Assembly (NCBI RefSeq): GCF_002076895.1
Contig: NZ_CP020465.1
Location: 682,001-746,000, forward strand
DNA length: 64,000 bases
From: Cognaticolwellia beringensis
GTDB taxonomy: Bacteria > Pseudomonadota > Gammaproteobacteria > Enterobacterales > Alteromonadaceae
Direction of reading: 5' to 3'
This document shows, one piece after another, positions 1 to 9,593 of the stretch. Both the position numbers and the translations under genes were made by a program. How positions within the stretch are numbered: position 1 is the first letter of the stretch; each line of letters starts with the position of its first letter. The notes under the pieces were generated by a model. The model was given only the letters and a program-made list of their open reading frames with translations. It was not told the origin of the DNA and made no database searches.

Positions 1-837
1 GGCAGAATGTCTGTTTATCAGCAAGTGTCAGAACAAATTAGAGCCATATTCCTTCGTTATACTGACTTAATTGAGCCTTTGTCGTTAGATGAAGCCTATC
101 TTGATGTGACAGATTCGCCATTGTTTTATGGCAGTGCTACTTTAATTGCAGAACAAATTCGCCGCGATATTTATAATGAGCTTAATCTCACGGCGTCTGC
201 CGGAATTGCACCGAATAAATTTATTGCTAAAATTGCCAGTGATGAAAATAAACCTAACGGTCAGTGTGTGGTTGCCCCTGAAAATGTTAGCGCCTTTGTT
301 GCCGATTTATCGTTGATAAAAATCCCCGGCATCGGCCCCAAAACTAGCGAAAAATTGAAAGCTTATGGCTTTGAAAGTTGCGCTGATGTAAGGGCTAGTT
401 CGGTAGCAAAACTTCACACGATTGTGGGTAAGTTTGCTAATGCTTTATATCAGCGTAGCTTTGGCATAGATGATAGAGTTCTTGAAACAAAGCGGGTGAG
501 AAAGTCACTAGCAATTGAAACCACGATGGCAGAAGACATCGACTCCATTGAGCAATGTCAGGTAATTTTAATCAATTTATTTAGCAAACTTAAACTGCGC
601 CTTGCTAAGCATGACGATCGTCAGATTAGTAAACAAACTGTAAAAATTAAGTTTGCAGACTTTCAGCAAACCACGGTTGATATCCAATCAAAAGCTTGTA
701 TAGAAGCTGTTTTTATTGAGTTATTGCAAAAAGCCATGACCCGTTCTAATAATCGAAAAGTTAGATTAATTGGCTTGTCATTAGGTTTTGCGGAGCAGAA
801 AAGTATGGATAACCAATGTCAGTTAGCCTTGTTTTAG
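1..837 (+). CDS. dinB: DNA polymerase IV (Y-family), 5' end outside window
   Basis: Error-prone translesion polymerase that extends mismatched or damaged primer ends. The reading frame is open from base 1, so the gene starts upstream; about 278 residues remain and roughly the first 75, including the first catalytic Asp, are missing. Visible are the palm motif SLDEAYLDVTDS with the catalytic Asp-Glu pair, the SAGIAPNKFIAKIASD segment of Y-family polymerases, the helix-hairpin-helix IPGIGPKTSEKL, and a little-finger domain. The C-terminus ends in CQLALF, which resembles a beta-clamp-binding peptide of the QLxLF type. The ATG at 7 is internal and not the real start. Identification is by family motifs and is firm. 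Confidence 0.93.
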   Translation, partial: GRMSVYQQVSEQIRAIFLRYTDLIEPLSLDEAYLDVTDSPLFYGSATLIAEQIRRDIYNELNLTASAGIAPNKFIAKIASDENKPNGQCVVAPENVSAFVADLSLIKIPGIGPKTSEKLKAYGFESCADVRASSVAKLHTIVGKFANALYQRSFGIDDRVLETKRVRKSLAIETTMAEDIDSIEQCQVILINLFSKLKLRLAKHDDRQISKQTVKIKFADFQQTTVDIQSKACIEAVFIELLQKAMTRSNNRKVRLIGLSLGFAEQKSMDNQCQLALF

Positions 838-966
838 GGGCTTTAATTTAACACTCATCTAGTTTTTACCTTACCTTCACAACTATTTCGAAACCGTCTG
901 TCACTATTTTGCCTAACTATTATTTATGCTTTTCAAATTGGTCTAACATGTATTGTTTGAGTAAAG

Positions 967-991
967 CCAATTTGATTAATTAGCTTGGTAT
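967..991. repeat. Short AT-rich palindromic repeat, copy A
   Basis: A quasi-palindrome starting CCAATTTGATTAATTA and ending CTTGGTAT. Its two ends are complementary (CCAA/TTGG) and it has a TTAATTA-type centre. Nearly the same sequence occurs at 18026-18053, with partial copies at 56081-56102 and about 30473-30493. It lies in the gene-free stretch 838-1153 between dinB and the metallo-hydrolase, where nothing else was recognised. Confidence 0.6.
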
Positions 992-1153
992 AAGTTGTTG
1001 ATAGAATATAACTGATGGCTTTTGAATCTGATAATCTCAAATTTTCAAGCCTTAATAACAACATATTGTTAATTAACAACAACTTTTTTTTATGAAAAAG
1101 TAGTACACTTCATTAATCAATTTTTACTTAATTTCAAAATACAGCAGGTAATT

Positions 1154-2014
1154 ATGTTTAAAAAATTTTTAGTGACAATAACAATGCTTTTCAGTGTCGT
1201 AATAAGCGTTTCAAGCAGTGCGCAAGAAATGACTGAAGCAGAGATAACAGTACAATCCGCAGGGGGTGACGTCTACATGTTACAAGGCCCTGGAGGTAAT
1301 ATTGGTGTATTAGCAACGGATAAAGGGTTATTGCTAGTTGATGATAAGTTTGCTCCGCTTGCTGAAAAAATTGAAACAGCGATGAAGGGTATCGAGGATA
1401 AAGAGCTTAAGTATGTGATCAACACCCATTTTCATGGTGACCATACGGGCAGTAATGCGTTTTTCTCACATAAAGCACCGATATTCGCGCACGAGAACGT
1501 GCGTAGTCGCTTGAGCAGTAAAACTGATCATCACGCCAATAGCTTGCCCGTAGTAACCTACAAAGATGGCATTACTATTTATTTAGATAATGAAGAAATT
1601 CAGTTAACACATTTAGCAAAAGGCCATACTGATGGCGACACTTATGTATATTTTAAAGAAGCGAATGTATTACATACCGGTGATTTGTTTTTTGAAGTTG
1701 GCTTTCCTTATGTTGATTTAAAAAGTGGCGGCAGTGTAAAAGGTTATTTAGCGGCTGTTAAGCACATGCTAAAAAATACACCTGATAATGTGGTTATTAT
1801 TCCAGGTCACGGCAAATTAACGGATAAAAAAAGCTTAGTAGCTTTTGCAGAGATGATGGAGTTTAGTATCAACAAAGTTTCTATCGCACTTGCTGCAAGC
1901 AAATCAGAACAACAAATACTTATCGAAGGTATTGGTGAAAAATATAAGCATTTGTCTTGGGCTTTTATCAGCGAAGAGAAATGGCTTCAAACCTTAGTTG
2001 CAGACTTAAAATAA
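1154..2014 (+). CDS. Exported metallo-beta-lactamase-fold hydrolase
   Basis: A 286-residue protein with an N-terminal signal peptide (basic start, hydrophobic core, cleavage probably after SSAQ, near residue 24). The metal-binding signature THFHGDHTGS (about residues 92-101) is the HxHxDH motif of the MBL superfamily. It is followed by a distal His in KGHTDGDTYVYF, an Asp in HTGDLFF and a late His in IPGHGK, so both zinc sites look complete. It is probably periplasmic. The fold is shared by lactamases, lactonases, glyoxalase II-like enzymes and others, and the sequence does not fix the substrate. It stands alone, with a decayed LysR gene downstream on the other strand. The start is the ATG after AGCAGGTAATT. 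Confidence 0.85.
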   Translation: MFKKFLVTITMLFSVVISVSSSAQEMTEAEITVQSAGGDVYMLQGPGGNIGVLATDKGLLLVDDKFAPLAEKIETAMKGIEDKELKYVINTHFHGDHTGSNAFFSHKAPIFAHENVRSRLSSKTDHHANSLPVVTYKDGITIYLDNEEIQLTHLAKGHTDGDTYVYFKEANVLHTGDLFFEVGFPYVDLKSGGSVKGYLAAVKHMLKNTPDNVVIIPGHGKLTDKKSLVAFAEMMEFSINKVSIALAASKSEQQILIEGIGEKYKHLSWAFISEEKWLQTLVADLK

Positions 2015-2229
2015 TGGCTTGTTATTGATGTGGTTATTTTTTAGCTTAGTCGCTGTGGTATTGAGAGTTAATGCAAGACAATTAAATCCACAGGTTGACT
2101 AATTATGATGAACATGGATTGTCATTCAAAAGTATTTTAGCACCACTGAAATGGTATCATTGCGATAAGTCATTTTAATCTTTCATCGGTTATGGAAAAT
2201 AGAAAACAACGTTTTTACTAAGTAGACAG

Positions 2230-2806
2230 ATTTAATTTTTTCTGAATTACCCGTAGCGCAAACTTAACCGAAGAAGTTAGAGTTAAGATTTTTAACTTTA
2301 TCAGTAGCAATAATCTCATTTACCTATAAGGACCACTGTGGTTATTAAGCTCTGACAAAGAATGCAAAGTACTATGATTTGCTAAATATGCTATCGATGC
2401 ACATAAGTCATTTGTACGCCAACTTAGCTTTTTCGCCTTTCCTATATAGGACAGTCGTTTAACTTACCGAGCAGAATCGCCAAATAATCCCCCTAGATTT
2501 AAATCTGCTTAAATCTATTTGTTGGTTGCTATGGTATTCGGTAAGCTTAATTTCGCTGTATTGCAGAACAAAGTTATTCATAAGCGGTAATATTTGTTGC
2601 TCTTGATAGGTGACAGGAGCGGTCAGTTTGAGCGTAAGTTAGTGATGGCTGCCATCTAGCACGCTACAACACTGTTGATAAAATATACGGCCTTCTTCCC
2701 TTAAGGGCACTTTACGAGTGGTACGGTAAAATAACTTTATGTTAAGGCGTTTTCTAAAGCACTGATCTATCGACACACTTGATCAGTAGATATGGGTATC
2801 TTAAGA
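2230..2806 (-). pseudogene. Decayed LysR-family transcriptional regulator
   Basis: No intact ORF exists here, but the minus strand translates in pieces into a LysR regulator. The pieces are: the end of the helix-turn-helix with ISALE after an in-frame TAG that replaces a Gln codon; LNIKLFYRTTRKVPL (the RTTRK region of LysR linkers) after a one-base frameshift; FYQQCCSVLDG; a TAA; then LTAPVTYQEQQILPLMNNF and LTEYHSNQQIDL from the effector domain. After another disruption comes KKLSWRTNDLCASIAYLANH. The first ~25 codons and the C-terminal part were not found. It resembles the AaeR-like group that carries RTTRK. A former regulator of a neighbouring gene is possible but not shown. The rest of 2015-2958 holds nothing recognisable. 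Confidence 0.75.
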
Positions 2807-2958
2807 GAAACGAGAGCAAAGCTCTCGTTCTCAGCCACTAAACAAATTTACTAATACTTCCTTGAGTATGATTGTTACCATTCAGAATAAATAACTTCAT
2901 AACCAATAACAATTAACAATGTAAAGCTATAGGAAATATGAATGCAGCCATAACGGCT

Positions 2959-4224
2959 TTATAAATTTGGCGGTGTGCCTTCAGCATTAGACACTACAGC
3001 ATCAATTTGTAGCAATGCACCCATAGGGATTTCTGCAACGCCAAAAGTAGTCCTTGCTGGCAATTCATTTTTAAAAAAGTTAGGGTAAATATCGTTTACT
3101 GCGTCAATATCGGCAATATTTTTCAACTGAATATTCACTTTAACGATATCGTCCATCTCGTGACCAATGCTCTCGACAATTGCCTTGATATTATTTAAGC
3201 ACTGCATCGCTTGCGCTGTGGCATTACCTGCAACCAATATGCCTGTTTTAGCATCTAAAGGTAACTGGCCTGAAATGTGATTGTAATGAGAGAACGCCAC
3301 TGTTTGTGTCGATAAAGCACACTTAGGCGCCTTGTTGGTATTATTTGCCTTGATCACTATGCCGTGTCTGTCTTCAACTGCCTGTGGTGGCGTGCCATCA
3401 CCGTGTGAAACGACGGCGTCAATTTGTACTAAAGCGCCTAAAGGTAATGCTGACACTATTGTCGTCGTTCGTGCTGGAACATAGCCTAGCGTTCTAGCAA
3501 TGGCAGAGTCTGGAAAAAATGTGCTATAAACTTGATTGACAGCATCAATATCCGCGGCGCTAGTTAGCATAAGGTTAATTTTAACAATATCGTCAAAAGG
3601 TACGTCAATACTGGTTAAAATGGCTTTGATATTGCTTAAACATTGCTCAGCTTGTGTTTTAACGTCAACTGCTACTAGCTTGCCGGTTTTAGCATCTATC
3701 GGTAATTGCGCTGAAATATTATTGTAATGAGAAAATGCAACTGTATGTGTCGATTGCGAGCAATGTGGCGCATTTTTCGTGTTTTTGGCGATTTTAACCA
3801 GCTCACAGGGCGCTTGAGGAGCTGTGCCTTCACCGTTTGAAATAACTGCATCGATTTGCACTAACGCGCCGTCGAGTGGCAAAGCTGCAACAGCAACTGT
3901 GCTTCGTGTTGGTAAATAGCTTGAAAAGAACGTTGAATAAACCTTGTTTACCGAATCAAGATCAGCAATGTTTTGTAAAAATATATTCACTTTTACCACA
4001 TCGTCCATTTCGTGATTGATACTTTCAACTATGGCTTTAAGGTTGTTCAAGCATTGCTTGGTTTGTTCGCTGATATCACCGATAACAAGCTTATTGGTTT
4101 TAGGGTCAATCGGCAGTTGCGCCGAAATATTGTTGTAATGTGAAAAAGCCACGGACTGCGTCGCTATTGAGTTTTTGGGTGCTTTGTCTGTATTTCTCGA
4201 GGCTTTTATGATCTTGCTACTCAT
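2959..4224 (-). CDS. Protein with three tandem RidA (YjgF/YER057c/UK114) domains
   Basis: 421 residues made of three homologous RidA units with a period of about 137-147 residues. Each begins with VAFSHYN(N/H)IS(A/G)QLP (about residues 24, 161 and 308). Each ends with an R(S/T)T...LP(L/M)..AL(V/L)QIDAV(V/I)S segment (Arg near 104, 251 and 392). RidA proteins are normally ~130-residue trimers that hydrolyse reactive imines/enamines formed by PLP enzymes, and the conserved Arg binds the substrate carboxylate. All three units keep this Arg. A single chain could fold as an intramolecular trimer (inference). The ATG at 4224 is chosen because AGGAG lies 10 bases upstream; an in-frame GTG at 4275 lacks such a site. 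It lies downstream of the urease cluster on the same strand, separated by a stem-loop. Confidence 0.85.
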   Translation of the reverse strand: MSSKIIKASRNTDKAPKNSIATQSVAFSHYNNISAQLPIDPKTNKLVIGDISEQTKQCLNNLKAIVESINHEMDDVVKVNIFLQNIADLDSVNKVYSTFFSSYLPTRSTVAVAALPLDGALVQIDAVISNGEGTAPQAPCELVKIAKNTKNAPHCSQSTHTVAFSHYNNISAQLPIDAKTGKLVAVDVKTQAEQCLSNIKAILTSIDVPFDDIVKINLMLTSAADIDAVNQVYSTFFPDSAIARTLGYVPARTTTIVSALPLGALVQIDAVVSHGDGTPPQAVEDRHGIVIKANNTNKAPKCALSTQTVAFSHYNHISGQLPLDAKTGILVAGNATAQAMQCLNNIKAIVESIGHEMDDIVKVNIQLKNIADIDAVNDIYPNFFKNELPARTTFGVAEIPMGALLQIDAVVSNAEGTPPNL

Positions 4225-4313
4225 ATTGAGATTGCTCCTAGTTGAGGTCATGGAATGCGTTTTGCGTGTAACCACGCTTGAGATGCATCTTTGTGTATAT
4301 TTAAGAAGTTGTT

Positions 4314-4350
4314 ATCGCCAACTATCGGACTGCGGTCGATAGTTGGCGAT
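4314..4350. terminator. Strong 14-bp stem-loop between ureJ and the RidA gene
   Basis: Perfect 14-base inverted repeat (4314-4327 against 4337-4350, ATCGCCAACTATCG) around a 9-base loop. It lies between the end of ureJ and the start of the RidA gene. There is no long T-run on the minus strand, so it could be a weak terminator, a processing site or an mRNA-stabilising structure. Confidence 0.5.
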
Positions 4351-4398
4351 TTTGCGTCGCCCTTGCAAGGGAGTTAGATTTTAATGTGCTGCCAGTTT

Positions 4399-4983
4399 TT
4401 AACCAGCGGCTAAAACACCGCCGATCACGGCAACTACACCACCTAATGCTCGGCTGATGCGATTATCTGCATTTAGCATTAAAGTCCCTAAACGACGACC
4501 AATCATGGTTATCGCTAATGTTGCGATGATAAAACCGGCCATATAGATAAGTAAACTAGTTCCTGCAGCCATTTCTGTGCCGTGCGCATAGCCGTGAGTG
4601 ACCATAAACATAACGACTAAAGTACCACCGACAACGGTAGGCAGTTTTGTCATAGTGGCAATTAAAATACCGGCCAGTAATACCGTCATAGCAATACCCA
4701 TTTCAATGCCGGCTAAGTTAAGGCCGCCCCACGCAAGCGTTGCGCCCAAGACCATACCGCCAATAACAAATAATGGCGCGTTGCGTTTCATAACAGCGCT
4801 TTGGCGGATACTCCAAAAACCTATAGCTGCCATGGCAAGAAGGTGATCAAGGCCCATCAATGGGTGCAATAAACCACTCAGGAAGCTGCTTTGCACATCT
4901 GCGCCATGGCCAGGATGTGCTAACGCTGCCGTTGTGGTTAGCATAAGGGCTAGCGACATCATTAATTTGTTGATTACTTTCAT
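4399..4983 (-). CDS. ureJ: HupE/UreJ family nickel permease
   Basis: Inner-membrane protein of 194 residues, last gene of the urease cluster. It has a signal-like N-terminus ending in AAALA followed by HPGHG, then the family signature HPLMGLDHLLAM (near residue 47), and about six hydrophobic helices. HupE/UreJ proteins carry nickel (or cobalt) to nickel enzymes. The position after ureG supports nickel supply to urease. The ATG at 4983 has GGAGA about 5 bases upstream; the longer TTG start at 4995 would bury this site. The gap to ureG is about 70 bp. Confidence 0.88.
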   Translation of the reverse strand: MKVINKLMMSLALMLTTTAALAHPGHGADVQSSFLSGLLHPLMGLDHLLAMAAIGFWSIRQSAVMKRNAPLFVIGGMVLGATLAWGGLNLAGIEMGIAMTVLLAGILIATMTKLPTVVGGTLVVMFMVTHGYAHGTEMAAGTSLLIYMAGFIIATLAITMIGRRLGTLMLNADNRISRALGGVVAVIGGVLAAG

Positions 4984-5052
4984 GGTGTTCTCCAATTATT
5001 TATTCTGTTTACTAAAAATTTATTTAACTACTATTTTCTAAGTTATACAGAC

Positions 5053-5691
5053 TTAGGCTGTACAACCCATTTTTTCAGGTCTACGCTCTGGTAACATGCC
5101 CTGTTTTAAGATGAAACTGATGATTTCTTCTAAACCGACGCCATCGTATAGGTTAGCAAAAACAAACGGACGTTCACCGCGCATTTTTTTCGAGTCGCGT
5201 TCCATTACGTCTAGCGAAGCATGAACGTATTGCGCGATATCTATTTTGTTAATGATTAATAAATCGGATTTAGTAATGCCTGGACCGCCTTTACGTGGGA
5301 TTTTGTCACCAGCTGAAACGTCAATTACGTATAGTGTAAGGTCAGATAACTCTGGACTGAAGGTGGCCGATAAGTTGTCACCACCGGATTCAACTAACAC
5401 CAATTCCAGTTTTGGATGTCGTGCTTGTAAATCGTCAATCGCTGCCAAGTTCATCGAGGCATCTTCGCGAATAGCGGTGTGCGGGCAACCACCGGTTTCT
5501 ACACCCAAAATACGGTCTGCAGGTAGGGCATCGTGCTTGAGGAGAAAGTCGGCATCTTCGCGAGTATAGATATCGTTAGTGACCACAGCGATATCGTAGT
5601 GATCTTTTAGCGCTTTACATAATTGGCGTAACAAAGCTGTTTTGCCAGAGCCAACTGGCCCGCCAACGCCTATTCGTAAACAATGTGTCAT
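5053..5691 (-). CDS. ureG: Urease accessory GTPase
   Basis: 212-residue SIMIBI-class GTPase that dimerises with bound nickel and, with UreF and UreD, delivers Ni2+ to apo-urease. The P-loop [11 protein letters not shown] is near residue 11. The CPH metal-binding motif follows in GGCPHTAIR, with [15 protein letters not shown] and NKIDIA (guanine specificity). The length matches the family. It lies 32 bp downstream of ureF. Confidence 0.97.
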   Translation of the reverse strand: MTHCLRIGVGGPVGSGKTALLRQLCKALKDHYDIAVVTNDIYTREDADFLLKHDALPADRILGVETGGCPHTAIREDASMNLAAIDDLQARHPKLELVLVESGGDNLSATFSPELSDLTLYVIDVSAGDKIPRKGGPGITKSDLLIINKIDIAQYVHASLDVMERDSKKMRGERPFVFANLYDGVGLEEIISFILKQGMLPERRPEKMGCTA

Positions 5692-5723
5692 GGTAATATT
5701 CCTTCTGTAAAATTTAAGCCTAA

Positions 5724-6431
5724 TTAGCTTCGAAATAATCTTGAGTATTGGGTTTCATGCTGAGCACTAGCGAGTGCTAAGCCAGGTAAAATTGCACCTA
5801 GTTGCTGATCAGGTAATGCCAGTGCTGCTTCAACGGCATCGACCAATTTTGGTCGTAGCTGTTCGGTTAAACGTTGCGCGGCAGTGTGCCCTAAAGGCAT
5901 CGCTTTACACGCTACCGATAGTTGGTTTTCTAGCCAGCCCCAAGCAAAGCCGAGCAAGCTTTGACGCACTGGCACAAGCCGTTGGTGTGCGACCCAAGCG
6001 AACACGGTGACGTAACCGGGCTCTTCTGGCAGTAATGCGTGCCCTTGTTTGGTTTGAGGTTGCAAGTCCAGGCTAGTTAACAAACGCATTAATGCTAGGC
6101 CTAATCGAGTATCCTCGTCACTAAGTTCGGCGGTTTCGCGGTTGGCGTGTAACCAGTCATTCCAATATGCTAGGCCATTGTTATCGCCCTCGGCCCAACA
6201 ATTTTGTAACCGCGCTAGTGCCGGCAGTTCACAGCGACTTAGGCCATCGTCTAGCACACCTTCAAGCCACTGACCTATGTCCTGTTCATTGCGCACCCAG
6301 CCCAGTTCTAGCGCGCTTTCTAAGCCTTGTGACCAAGCAAAAGCACCGATAGGGAGTGCGGGACTAATGAGTTGCATGAGTCCCAATAAAGCCAGATCGT
6401 TGATTTCGGTTGACTGATGGTTAGTGTGCAT
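5724..6431 (-). CDS. ureF: Urease accessory protein UreF
   Basis: About 235 residues, all-helical. It joins UreD and UreG in the activation complex and gates the GTPase. Family features are [21 protein letters not shown] near the N-terminus and [18 protein letters not shown]. The frame is open for 30 codons further upstream, but that part is only the antisense-like out-of-frame reading of the His-rich end of ureE. The ATG at 6431, overlapping the last codons of ureE, gives the normal N-terminus MHTNHQSTE. Translation is therefore probably coupled to ureE. Confidence 0.93.
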   Translation of the reverse strand: MHTNHQSTEINDLALLGLMQLISPALPIGAFAWSQGLESALELGWVRNEQDIGQWLEGVLDDGLSRCELPALARLQNCWAEGDNNGLAYWNDWLHANRETAELSDEDTRLGLALMRLLTSLDLQPQTKQGHALLPEEPGYVTVFAWVAHQRLVPVRQSLLGFAWGWLENQLSVACKAMPLGHTAAQRLTEQLRPKLVDAVEAALALPDQQLGAILPGLALASAQHETQYSRLFRS

Positions 6432-6933
6432 GATCATGTTCATCAGCATGAGAGTGCTCATGGGCATGGCTGTGAGAATGTTCACGACCTGCATGGGCAT
6501 AGGCACCAGATTCTGGATCAAACGGTGCTTGATGGTTACTCAGGGTTGCGCCCAACAGTACTGCTAGCTCTTCCAATACATGATCCGGTGGGAAACGCAC
6601 CCAGTGACGACCATCTGCGTCTACGCCAATGGCGAGAGAAACATGGCGGTTACCTAAGTGGTAGCATAATCGAGCCAACGGTAAACCGTTGTCAATATAT
6701 GCCGTGGTTACGGGCTCATCGGCAGCACAAATACGGATCACTTCACCGCTACTTGCGCGTAGCAAATCGCCATGACGCAACACCGGACCGCGGTCGAGGA
6801 ACAAACCCACCTCGAGGCCACCGTCAGTGACAGCGCGTAATCGCCCGCGAATACGTAGTTCATACGCTAAGGTCAGAGTGTCGTGCACATCGGCTTGGAT
6901 ATGGCCGTCGATTCTCTGTGTTAATTCAAGCAT
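6421..6933 (-). CDS. ureE: Urease nickel metallochaperone UreE, His-rich tail
   Basis: 170 residues. UreE binds nickel and hands it to UreG. The N-terminal half matches the peptide-binding-like domain (VGLFLDRGPVLRHGDLL); the C-terminal half is the metal-binding domain with the conserved YHLGNRHV, whose His ligates Ni at the dimer interface. The protein ends with a long His-rich tail (from HAGREHSHSHAHEH to HDHAH), as in the Klebsiella protein, a nickel-storage feature absent from many UreE proteins. It overlaps ureF by 11 bp. Confidence 0.95.
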   Translation of the reverse strand: MLELTQRIDGHIQADVHDTLTLAYELRIRGRLRAVTDGGLEVGLFLDRGPVLRHGDLLRASSGEVIRICAADEPVTTAYIDNGLPLARLCYHLGNRHVSLAIGVDADGRHWVRFPPDHVLEELAVLLGATLSNHQAPFDPESGAYAHAGREHSHSHAHEHSHADEHDHAH

Positions 6934-6953
6934 TTTTAAGTCCTTAAAACAGT

Positions 6954-8657
6954 TTAAAACAAGTGGTAACGCTGAGCTAATGGTAACTCAGTCGATGGCT
7001 CACAGGTCAGCAATACGCCATCAGCGTATACTTCATAGGTTTGAGGATCGACAGTAAGATCAGGGCAAGCATCGTTTAGCTTCATATCGCTCTTGCGCAT
7101 CTGTCGGACATTTTTAACCGCTACTAGCTGACTTTTAAGCCCTAGCTTTTCTTCCAGTCCCGTATTCATCGCAGCTTGACTGACAAAGGTCATCCGAGTT
7201 GCTGCTGCCGCTCTGCCTAAGGCACCGAACATGCGGCGATAATGTACAGGTTGTGGTGTGGAAATAGCAGCATTAGGATCGCCCATAGCCGCTCCGGCGA
7301 TCATGCCGCCTTTGATAATGATCGATGGTTTAACACCAAAGAAGCGGGGTTTCCACAAGACTAAATCTGCCAGCTTACCCACCTCAATCGAGCCAACTTC
7401 ATGGCCAATACCGTGGGTAATTGCCGGGTTAATAGTATATTTTGCAATGTAACGCTTGGCGCGGAAGTTATCGGTGCCACGTGCTTCATCTTCCGGTAAT
7501 AGGCCACGTTGCAATCGCATTTTATGAGCGGTTTGCCAAGTGCGACAGACCACTTCGCCAATACGACCCATAGCTTGAGAGTCAGAAGACATCATTGAAA
7601 TCACCCCCATGTCGTGGAGAATATCTTCGGCAGCAATAGTCTCGCGGCGGATACGCGAATCTGCGAAGGCGACGTCTTCCGGAATATTTGGGTCGAGGTG
7701 ATGACATTCCATCAACATATCAAGGTGTTCATCAATGGTGTTAATGGTATAAGGCCGAGTCGGATTAGTGGACGAGGGCAATACATTAGGCATAGCACAG
7801 GCGACGATAATATCAGGTGCATGACCACCACCAGCGCCTTCTGTGTGATAAGTGTGAATACAACGGTCTTTGAACGCCGCTATGGTATCTTGCACAAAAC
7901 CGCCTTCATTTAAGCTATCGGCGTGAATAGCGATCTGGATATCGTAACGGTCGGCGACATCCAATGCGTTGCTAATCGCGGCGGGTGTTGCGCCCCAATC
8001 TTCGTGAATTTTCAAGCTCATCGCACCGGCTTTAACTTGTTGCTCGAGCGCTTCTGGTGTACTTGCGCTGCCTTTGCCGAGAAAACCAATATTGACCGGT
8101 AAATCATCCACTGCTTGCATCATTTTACCCAGATGCCAAGGACCGGGCGTGTGTGTGGTGGCAACCGAGCCTGTAGCTGGACCGGTACCACCGCCAATCA
8201 TAGTGGTAAGTCCACTCATTAGCGCTTCGTCAACCTGTTGAGGACAAATATAATGGACATGGGTATCGATTCCACCAGCGGTAAGAATTTGACCTTCACC
8301 CGCAATAATTTCGGTACCTGGGCCGATGACAATATCGATATCAGGTTGGGTATCTGGGTTGCCGGCTTTTCCTATGGCAGCGATTCGGCCATTTTTTAAA
8401 CCGACATCAGCTTTCACTATGCCCCACCAGTCAATAATAATGGCGTTGGTAATAACCGTGTCCATCACAGCATCGTCGCAGCGTTGGCTTTGGCCCATGC
8501 CATCACGAATAACCTTACCACCGCCGAAGACAACTTCTTCACCATAATGGGTATGGTCGTGTTCTATCTCTATCCATAACTCAGTATCACCTAAGCGGAT
8601 CCTATCCCCTGTGGTAGGTCCATACATATCGGCATACGCTTGACGAGAAATTTTCAT
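6954..8657 (-). CDS. ureC: Urease alpha subunit
   Basis: Catalytic subunit (567 residues, the standard length) that hydrolyses urea to ammonia and carbamate at a di-nickel centre. Visible are the nickel His pair in [12 protein letters not shown], the carbamylated Lys in [15 protein letters not shown], the two further His in AIHADS and [15 protein letters not shown], the mobile-flap Cys-His in MECHHLDP, and the Asp ligand in [11 protein letters not shown]. All active-site residues are present, so the enzyme should be functional. The ATG overlaps the stop of ureB (ATGA). Confidence 0.98.
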   Translation of the reverse strand: MKISRQAYADMYGPTTGDRIRLGDTELWIEIEHDHTHYGEEVVFGGGKVIRDGMGQSQRCDDAVMDTVITNAIIIDWWGIVKADVGLKNGRIAAIGKAGNPDTQPDIDIVIGPGTEIIAGEGQILTAGGIDTHVHYICPQQVDEALMSGLTTMIGGGTGPATGSVATTHTPGPWHLGKMMQAVDDLPVNIGFLGKGSASTPEALEQQVKAGAMSLKIHEDWGATPAAISNALDVADRYDIQIAIHADSLNEGGFVQDTIAAFKDRCIHTYHTEGAGGGHAPDIIVACAMPNVLPSSTNPTRPYTINTIDEHLDMLMECHHLDPNIPEDVAFADSRIRRETIAAEDILHDMGVISMMSSDSQAMGRIGEVVCRTWQTAHKMRLQRGLLPEDEARGTDNFRAKRYIAKYTINPAITHGIGHEVGSIEVGKLADLVLWKPRFFGVKPSIIIKGGMIAGAAMGDPNAAISTPQPVHYRRMFGALGRAAAATRMTFVSQAAMNTGLEEKLGLKSQLVAVKNVRQMRKSDMKLNDACPDLTVDPQTYEVYADGVLLTCEPSTELPLAQRYHLF

Positions 8658-8989
8658 GATACTTCCTCCGGTGTGGGCTTTTTATCTATTGGACCCATGA
8701 CGTCACCGTGAAAACCATACAGCCGACGTAAACCTGCGTAGGGAATTAAAGATACCTTACGGCTCTGGCCGGGCTCGAAACGAATCGATAAACCAGCCGC
8801 GATAGCTAAACGATAGCCGTAAGCCTTTTCACGATCAAAACGAAGCGCGTGATTGGTTTCGGCAAAATGATAGTGGGAACCGACCTGTACGGCGCGGTCA
8901 CCTGTGTTAGCAACATCGATGGAGATACTCTTGCGTCCTACGCACAATGCAATGTCACCACTTTGTAGCAGATATTCACCAGGGATCAT
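8654..8989 (-). CDS. ureB: Urease beta subunit
   Basis: About 111 residues starting [13 protein letters not shown], the normal N-terminus of UreB. The body carries [20 protein letters not shown] and the conserved SIRFEPG segment. It packs against UreC in the (UreABC)3 enzyme. The ATG at 8989 is preferred because GAGGAG lies just upstream; an in-frame TTG at 9007 would add six atypical residues. Separate ureA and ureB genes are the usual gammaproteobacterial arrangement (they are fused in Helicobacter). Confidence 0.96.
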   Translation of the reverse strand: MIPGEYLLQSGDIALCVGRKSISIDVANTGDRAVQVGSHYHFAETNHALRFDREKAYGYRLAIAAGLSIRFEPGQSRKVSLIPYAGLRRLYGFHGDVMGPIDKKPTPEEVS

Positions 8990-8999
8990 GGCAGTCTCC

Positions 9000-9302
9000 T
9001 CAGACAATAGGGTTGTGAACGGTCACCAGTTTGGTGCCGTCGGGAAAAGTTGCTTCGATCTGTACAGATTCAACCATTTCGGCAATGCCGTCCATGACGT
9101 CGTCTCGGGTCAAAATTTCACGGCCAGCGCTCATCATTTCTGCCACTGTACGGCCTTCACGAGCACCTTCCATAATGGTACAACTGATCAAGGCGATTGA
9201 TTCTGGGTAATTGAGCTTTAAGCCTTTGGCCTTCCGTCGTTCTGCCAGCAGGCCGGCAGTAAATAACATTAATTTATCTTTATCTCTTGGTGTCAATTCC
9301 AT
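9000..9302 (-). CDS. ureA: Urease gamma subunit
   Basis: 100 residues beginning [21 protein letters not shown], the family N-terminus and length. It contains [12 protein letters not shown] and the C-terminal [18 protein letters not shown]. The start is the ATG at 9302 with AGGAG upstream; the open frame extends to 9344 but the extra 14 residues do not fit the family. It is followed by ureB after 10 bp. The 291-bp gap to ureD upstream holds no recognised feature, and ureA may have its own promoter there. Confidence 0.96.
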   Translation of the reverse strand: MELTPRDKDKLMLFTAGLLAERRKAKGLKLNYPESIALISCTIMEGAREGRTVAEMMSAGREILTRDDVMDGIAEMVESVQIEATFPDGTKLVTVHNPIV

Positions 9303-9593
9303 CGCTAACTCCTTTGTTTTCGATGTCACTTTGTTGATGACCATTGTTTTATAGACATAGGTAAAACTTGCCGACGTCTAAGGCAACGGCGTGAAAAATT
9401 AGATTCGTCGTGTCCTCAGTGTTGAGGACTTGCGGTATTCAGTTAACAGTTCTTCGTAAATAATAATTAGTTTATATATTTACAGTAGATATCATCGATA
9501 CTTAGCAGTTATCGATATAATTATTGTTAATAACCTATGCTTTGATGCCTAAGGTTTGATTTTTTACAGTCAGGGGAGGCCTGAGCTGTAAAG

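Noticed and set aside
6432..6521. Met/Leu-rich N-terminal extension of UreF
   Set aside because: It is an out-of-frame reading of the His-rich tail of ureE; the family start is at 6431.
6417..7057. Plus-strand ORFs within the urease cluster (for example the His-rich frame at 6417-6830)
   Set aside because: They are complementary frames of ureE, ureF and ureC, which have full family motifs on the minus strand.
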